A stretch of 46,202 bases of DNA from NCBI GenBank assembly GCA_035647855.1, contig DASRMP010000068.1:1-46202 (forward strand). Reading direction: 5' to 3'. The stretch's first letter is position 1. The number at the start of each line of letters is the position of its first letter. Below the pieces are notes generated by a model. It was not told the origin of the DNA. It did no database searches and saw only the letters and a list, made by a program, of their open reading frames with translations. This document shows, one piece after another, positions 44,240-46,202 of the stretch. The stretch comes from JAAZBW01 sp035647855. Lineage in GTDB: Bacteria; Actinomycetota; Actinomycetes; Actinomycetales; Actinomycetaceae. The translations under genes and the position numbers were made by a program.

Positions 44240-44653
44240 TCATGCACCCGCGAGGGCGTTCGCCAACCAGAAAAGCGCCCAGAGTAGTGAGCCCATGAGT
44301 CCGAGCGTGAGCCCGGCGCGTGACGCGGCGTGGCCTGCGACTGTTCCGTCCGCCGTCTCGCGCAGCCCGAGGATCCCGAACAGGACGCCGAGGGGCAGGA
44401 TGAAGAAGGCGATCAGGCCCACGGCGGAGACCACCACGGAGAGGCTACCCCACACGCTGCGGCGAGGCCTGGGCGCCCGATAGCCGGGGCCGGAGAACAC
44501 CTCTGCACGGTTGATGGTCTCGGTTCCGGGGAAGACGAACGCCCCATCGGGCCGGTAGGTTGAGCCCACCGTCGTCGGCTCCGGTGTGGCGAGGGGACGG
44601 AAGGAGTGGCCTGGCGGGCCTGGTTGGCCTGGTTGGCCTGGTTGGTTCCTCAT
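44240..44653 (-). CDS. Small DUF4190-like membrane protein with Gly/Pro-rich lead
   Basis: The 137-residue protein begins with GQPGQPGPPG and a disordered segment of about 65 residues, then two hydrophobic helices (GSLSVVVSAVGLIAFFILPLGVLFGILGLR and AGLTLGLMGSLLWALFWLANAL), the pattern of DUF4190-type proteins. The ATG at 44653 overlaps the stop of the LytR_C gene by 4 nt. Repeats of a 9-nt unit (TGGCCTGGT) encode the GQP tract. Function unknown. Confidence 0.7.
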   Translation of the reverse strand: MRNQPGQPGQPGPPGHSFRPLATPEPTTVGSTYRPDGAFVFPGTETINRAEVFSGPGYRAPRPRRSVWGSLSVVVSAVGLIAFFILPLGVLFGILGLRETADGTVAGHAASRAGLTLGLMGSLLWALFWLANALAGA

Positions 44654-45333
44654 GCTTCGGATGCGGCCTCGGCGTCTGTGGGTTCCTCGGCGCCTGCGGG
44701 TTCGTCGGCGCCTGTGGGTTCCTCGGCGCCTGCGGGTTCCTCGGTCGTGGCCGGCCGGTTCGCACACTCACCGGGAATCGGGACGGGCTGCCCGGGCTGG
44801 AGGCCGGCGGGATCGCCGACCGACTGGAACTGGGTGCCGATGATCACGGTCGCCTCGGTTCCCTCACGATCGACCTCCATCACGGGGAAGCCGGGCAGGA
44901 GCATCTGGAGCGAGAACCCGGCGGCGTGTCCCTCGGGACCGACCTCGATCACGCCCGGCGCACTCACTACGGAGTACTCCCAGTTCCCGATCTGCTGGAT
45001 CTGAACTCCCGAGTCCGCGAGAGCCTCCGCGACGTGGCCTGCGAGCCCGCCAGTCGGCGTGGAGTTGAGCACCACTGCGGAGATTTCGTTCGCCGCAATC
45101 TGCACGGTGCCATCTGCCGGGCATGCAATCCTCTCGGAAATCTGCGGGCCCGGCTCGGAGGTGAATTCCCGCTCGAACGGCGAGGGTATCATCCCGTTCC
45201 ATTGGAGCCATGAGATCAGAAGGAACATGACGAGCACCAGGATGATGGATCCGAAGAACAAGGTCTGACGCTGCTGCAGGCGGCGCTTGCGTTCGGCCTT
45301 ACCGCGGGCGTATTCCCTGTCCGTGGTGCTCAC
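44650..45333 (-). CDS. LytR_C-domain membrane protein
   Basis: The 227-residue protein has a basic cytoplasmic start, one membrane helix (about residues 27-46), and an extracellular LytR_C domain (about 80-170, with AVVLNSTPTGGLAGHVAEALADSGVQIQQIGNW), the C-terminal module found in LytR-CpsA-Psr wall-polymer ligases. The catalytic LCP domain is absent, so it is not a ligase by itself. The tail is a tandem EEPxGA/ADEPAGA repeat from an 18-nt DNA repeat (about 44676-44745). The GTG start overlaps the stop of 45330-45665. Probably cell-envelope related. Confidence 0.85.
   Translation of the reverse strand: MSTTDREYARGKAERKRRLQQRQTLFFGSIILVLVMFLLISWLQWNGMIPSPFEREFTSEPGPQISERIACPADGTVQIAANEISAVVLNSTPTGGLAGHVAEALADSGVQIQQIGNWEYSVVSAPGVIEVGPEGHAAGFSLQMLLPGFPVMEVDREGTEATVIIGTQFQSVGDPAGLQPGQPVPIPGECANRPATTEEPAGAEEPTGADEPAGAEEPTDAEAASEA
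44676..44745 (-). repeat. 18-bp tandem repeat in LytR_C gene
   Basis: About four degenerate copies of an 18-bp unit (CGGCGCCTGYGGGTTCST on the plus strand) encode the acidic EEPxGA tail; repeat number could vary between strains. Confidence 0.7.
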
Positions 45334-45665
45334 CGTCTCACCGTACCGGAGCGCTGGATCGGTGTGCCGTCGTCGGCGATCTCCAGTATCCGGGCGTGGA
45401 TCACCGTTCGGCCGTGGAGGGCGGTGCGGAGCGCACGGTGAAGTCCGTCCTCCAGGTAGAGCTCATTCCGCCACGAGACCACGTGGGGGAACAGATCGCC
45501 GTAGAACGTCGAGTCCTCCGAGAGGAGCGATACGAGATCGAGTTGGGCGCGCGTCGTCGTGAGTTCATTGAGACGGACTGTGCGCGGCGGCACCTCGGCC
45601 CACCTGATCTCCTTGAGAACGTGGCAAGGGTACGGCCGCTGGTCACCGACAGCCTTGAAGATCAC
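45330..45665 (-). CDS. Conserved VapB-like/ParB-like actinobacterial protein
   Basis: The 111-residue protein opens with MIFKAVGDQRPYP and includes LDLVSLLSEDSTFYGDLFPHVVSWRNELYLEDGLHRALRTAL. I recognise this as a widespread actinobacterial family usually labelled VapB-type antitoxin; the label is doubtful because there is no toxin here and the DGLHR block looks more like a ParB-type fold. GTG start at 45665 with TACCAT (45677-45672) ending 6 nt before it, so likely leaderless. First gene of a three-gene operon with the LytR_C and DUF4190-like genes, all overlapping by 4 nt. Confidence 0.85.
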   Translation of the reverse strand: MIFKAVGDQRPYPCHVLKEIRWAEVPPRTVRLNELTTTRAQLDLVSLLSEDSTFYGDLFPHVVSWRNELYLEDGLHRALRTALHGRTVIHARILEIADDGTPIQRSGTVRR

Positions 45666-45689
45666 GGCACCATGGTACGACCGGTCGCC

Positions 45690-45785
45690 ATGTTGACGGC
45701 CACGGTCCGGCGAGTGGCAACGCTCACGCTACTGTTTGTAATGGCAGCCTGCGGATTGTCATGGCAGCCTGCGGACAAGGAGTGA
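45690..45785 (+). CDS. Possible 31-residue lipoprotein peptide
   Basis: ATG at 45690 opens a 31-residue frame, TVRRVATLTLLFVMAAC, that has the shape of a lipoprotein signal (basic start, hydrophobic core, Cys after Ala-Ala), then GLSWQPADKE and a stop. The next gene's ribosome site overlaps its end. It may be a real microprotein coupled to the membrane gene at 45787, but the -3 residue of the lipobox is M and the frame is very short. Confidence 0.35.
   Translation: MLTATVRRVATLTLLFVMAACGLSWQPADKE
45736..45775 (+). repeat. Tandem 20-bp repeat before a membrane-protein gene
   Basis: TTGTAATGGCAGCCTGCGGA (45736-45755) and a copy differing in one base (45756-45775) lie head to tail just upstream of the GTG at 45787. 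They may be a binding site or a simple duplication. Confidence 0.8.
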
Positions 45786-45786
45786 T

Positions 45787-46098
45787 GTGGTGCAGGAGCC
45801 GGAGCGCGCACCTGCGTCCGGAGCGGACGACCTCGGCCTCGATCTTCCCGCATGGAAGGTATGGATCGGCATCATGCTGCTTGTGGGAGGAGTCGCAGTC
45901 GGCGGCGTAGCCGGGGAGATGACGATGCAGCTCGCCGGACGCTGGGACGTGCTCGCCGACCCCGCCGGCGACCTTGTACGCGTGGTCCTGCGGTGGGGGG
46001 TCGCCATTGTGCTGCTCGTCGCGGGCATCATCCTCTCGACGGCGAACGGCCGGGCCCGCGCACGCGCCGCCAGGGCGACCCTGAGACAGGTCCGATGA
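45787..46098 (+). CDS. Small two-TM membrane protein
   Basis: The 103-residue product has a polar lead (EPERAPASGADD) and two membrane segments (WKVWIGIMLLVGGVAVGGVAGE and GVAIVLLVAGIILSTA), ending in a basic tail. Two GTG codons at 45787 and 45790 share the AAGGAG ribosome site; either may be used. Family unknown. It diverges from the operon starting at 45665. Downstream to the window end are three TCGTCACA octamers (46134, 46164, 46185) without a gene. Confidence 0.65.
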   Translation: MVQEPERAPASGADDLGLDLPAWKVWIGIMLLVGGVAVGGVAGEMTMQLAGRWDVLADPAGDLVRVVLRWGVAIVLLVAGIILSTANGRARARAARATLRQVR

Positions 46099-46202
46099 CG
46101 AGAGCTGCGCCGGCATCCCGCGAGAGCGCTTGATCGTCACACGGGATTCTTGAGGGCGCGCGTTCGTCACACCGGGGCGCGCGATCGTCACATGAGAAAT
46201 GC

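Noticed and set aside
45330..45665. Classical VapBC toxin-antitoxin pair
   Set aside because: Only the protein often labelled VapB-like is present; neighbours are LytR_C and membrane proteins, and there is no PIN-domain toxin.

Overview
The window is GC-rich DNA from an actinobacterium. The evidence is a myo-inositol-1-phosphate synthase, a LytR_C-domain protein paired with a VapB-like conserved protein, an LPXTG-anchored DUF11 giant surface protein, many GTG/TTG starts, and a recurrent promoter layout typical of leaderless transcription (a -10 hexamer ending 6-7 nt before the start codon). A member of the Actinomycetales living at least partly without oxygen would fit (FmdE-type protein, DUF11 giant adhesin), but the species cannot be read from the sequence.

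Layout. 1-61: 5' end of a leftward gene, perhaps a GntR regulator. 142-4708: a five-gene leftward operon of class III (FecBCD-type) ABC importer genes with an FmdE protein and a SAM methyltransferase embedded, behind a perfect 21-bp palindrome. 4852-5865: a three-gene leftward operon (HTH regulator, 4-TM protein, unknown). 5866-6923: a gene desert with a roughly 340-bp imperfect palindrome and a possible gene remnant. 6924-17849: a DUF11-repeat surface protein of about 3.6 kaa with a C-terminal LPGTG sorting signal, whose signal peptide appears split by a one-base frameshift. 17917-22181: a leftward three-gene operon with two RyR-domain proteins (one membrane-anchored with TrkA_N-like Rossmann folds) and a small duplicated-domain protein; this is the best candidate for an undescribed sensing or conflict system. 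22364-24505: a divergent SNF2-type helicase. 24645-30623: TspO, ThrE exporter, DsbA-like lipoprotein, a cysteine-containing lipoprotein and a DHA2 drug exporter. 30892-34860: alpha/beta hydrolase, then a SAM-I riboswitch-controlled metNIQ methionine importer. 34918-38754: upp, tadA, an M23 peptidase and a sirtuin. 38901-39343: tRNA-Ser(CGA), its terminator, and two 70-bp palindromic repeats. 39344-46202: inositol-phosphate synthase, a GH13 glucosidase with an unusual N-terminal extension, a CPBP protein, a glutamine amidotransferase, a DUF4190-like/LytR_C/VapB-like leftward operon, and a small rightward lipoprotein/membrane-protein pair.

How parts fit. The metal-type importer genes are overlapped or abutted throughout and probably form one transcript under the palindrome. 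The metNIQ riboswitch overlaps the metN Shine-Dalgarno, so control should act on translation initiation. The RyR proteins share a Rossmann + two RyR-like-module architecture and are tightly coupled to the small protein. The giant surface protein needs a class of sortase that is not encoded here.
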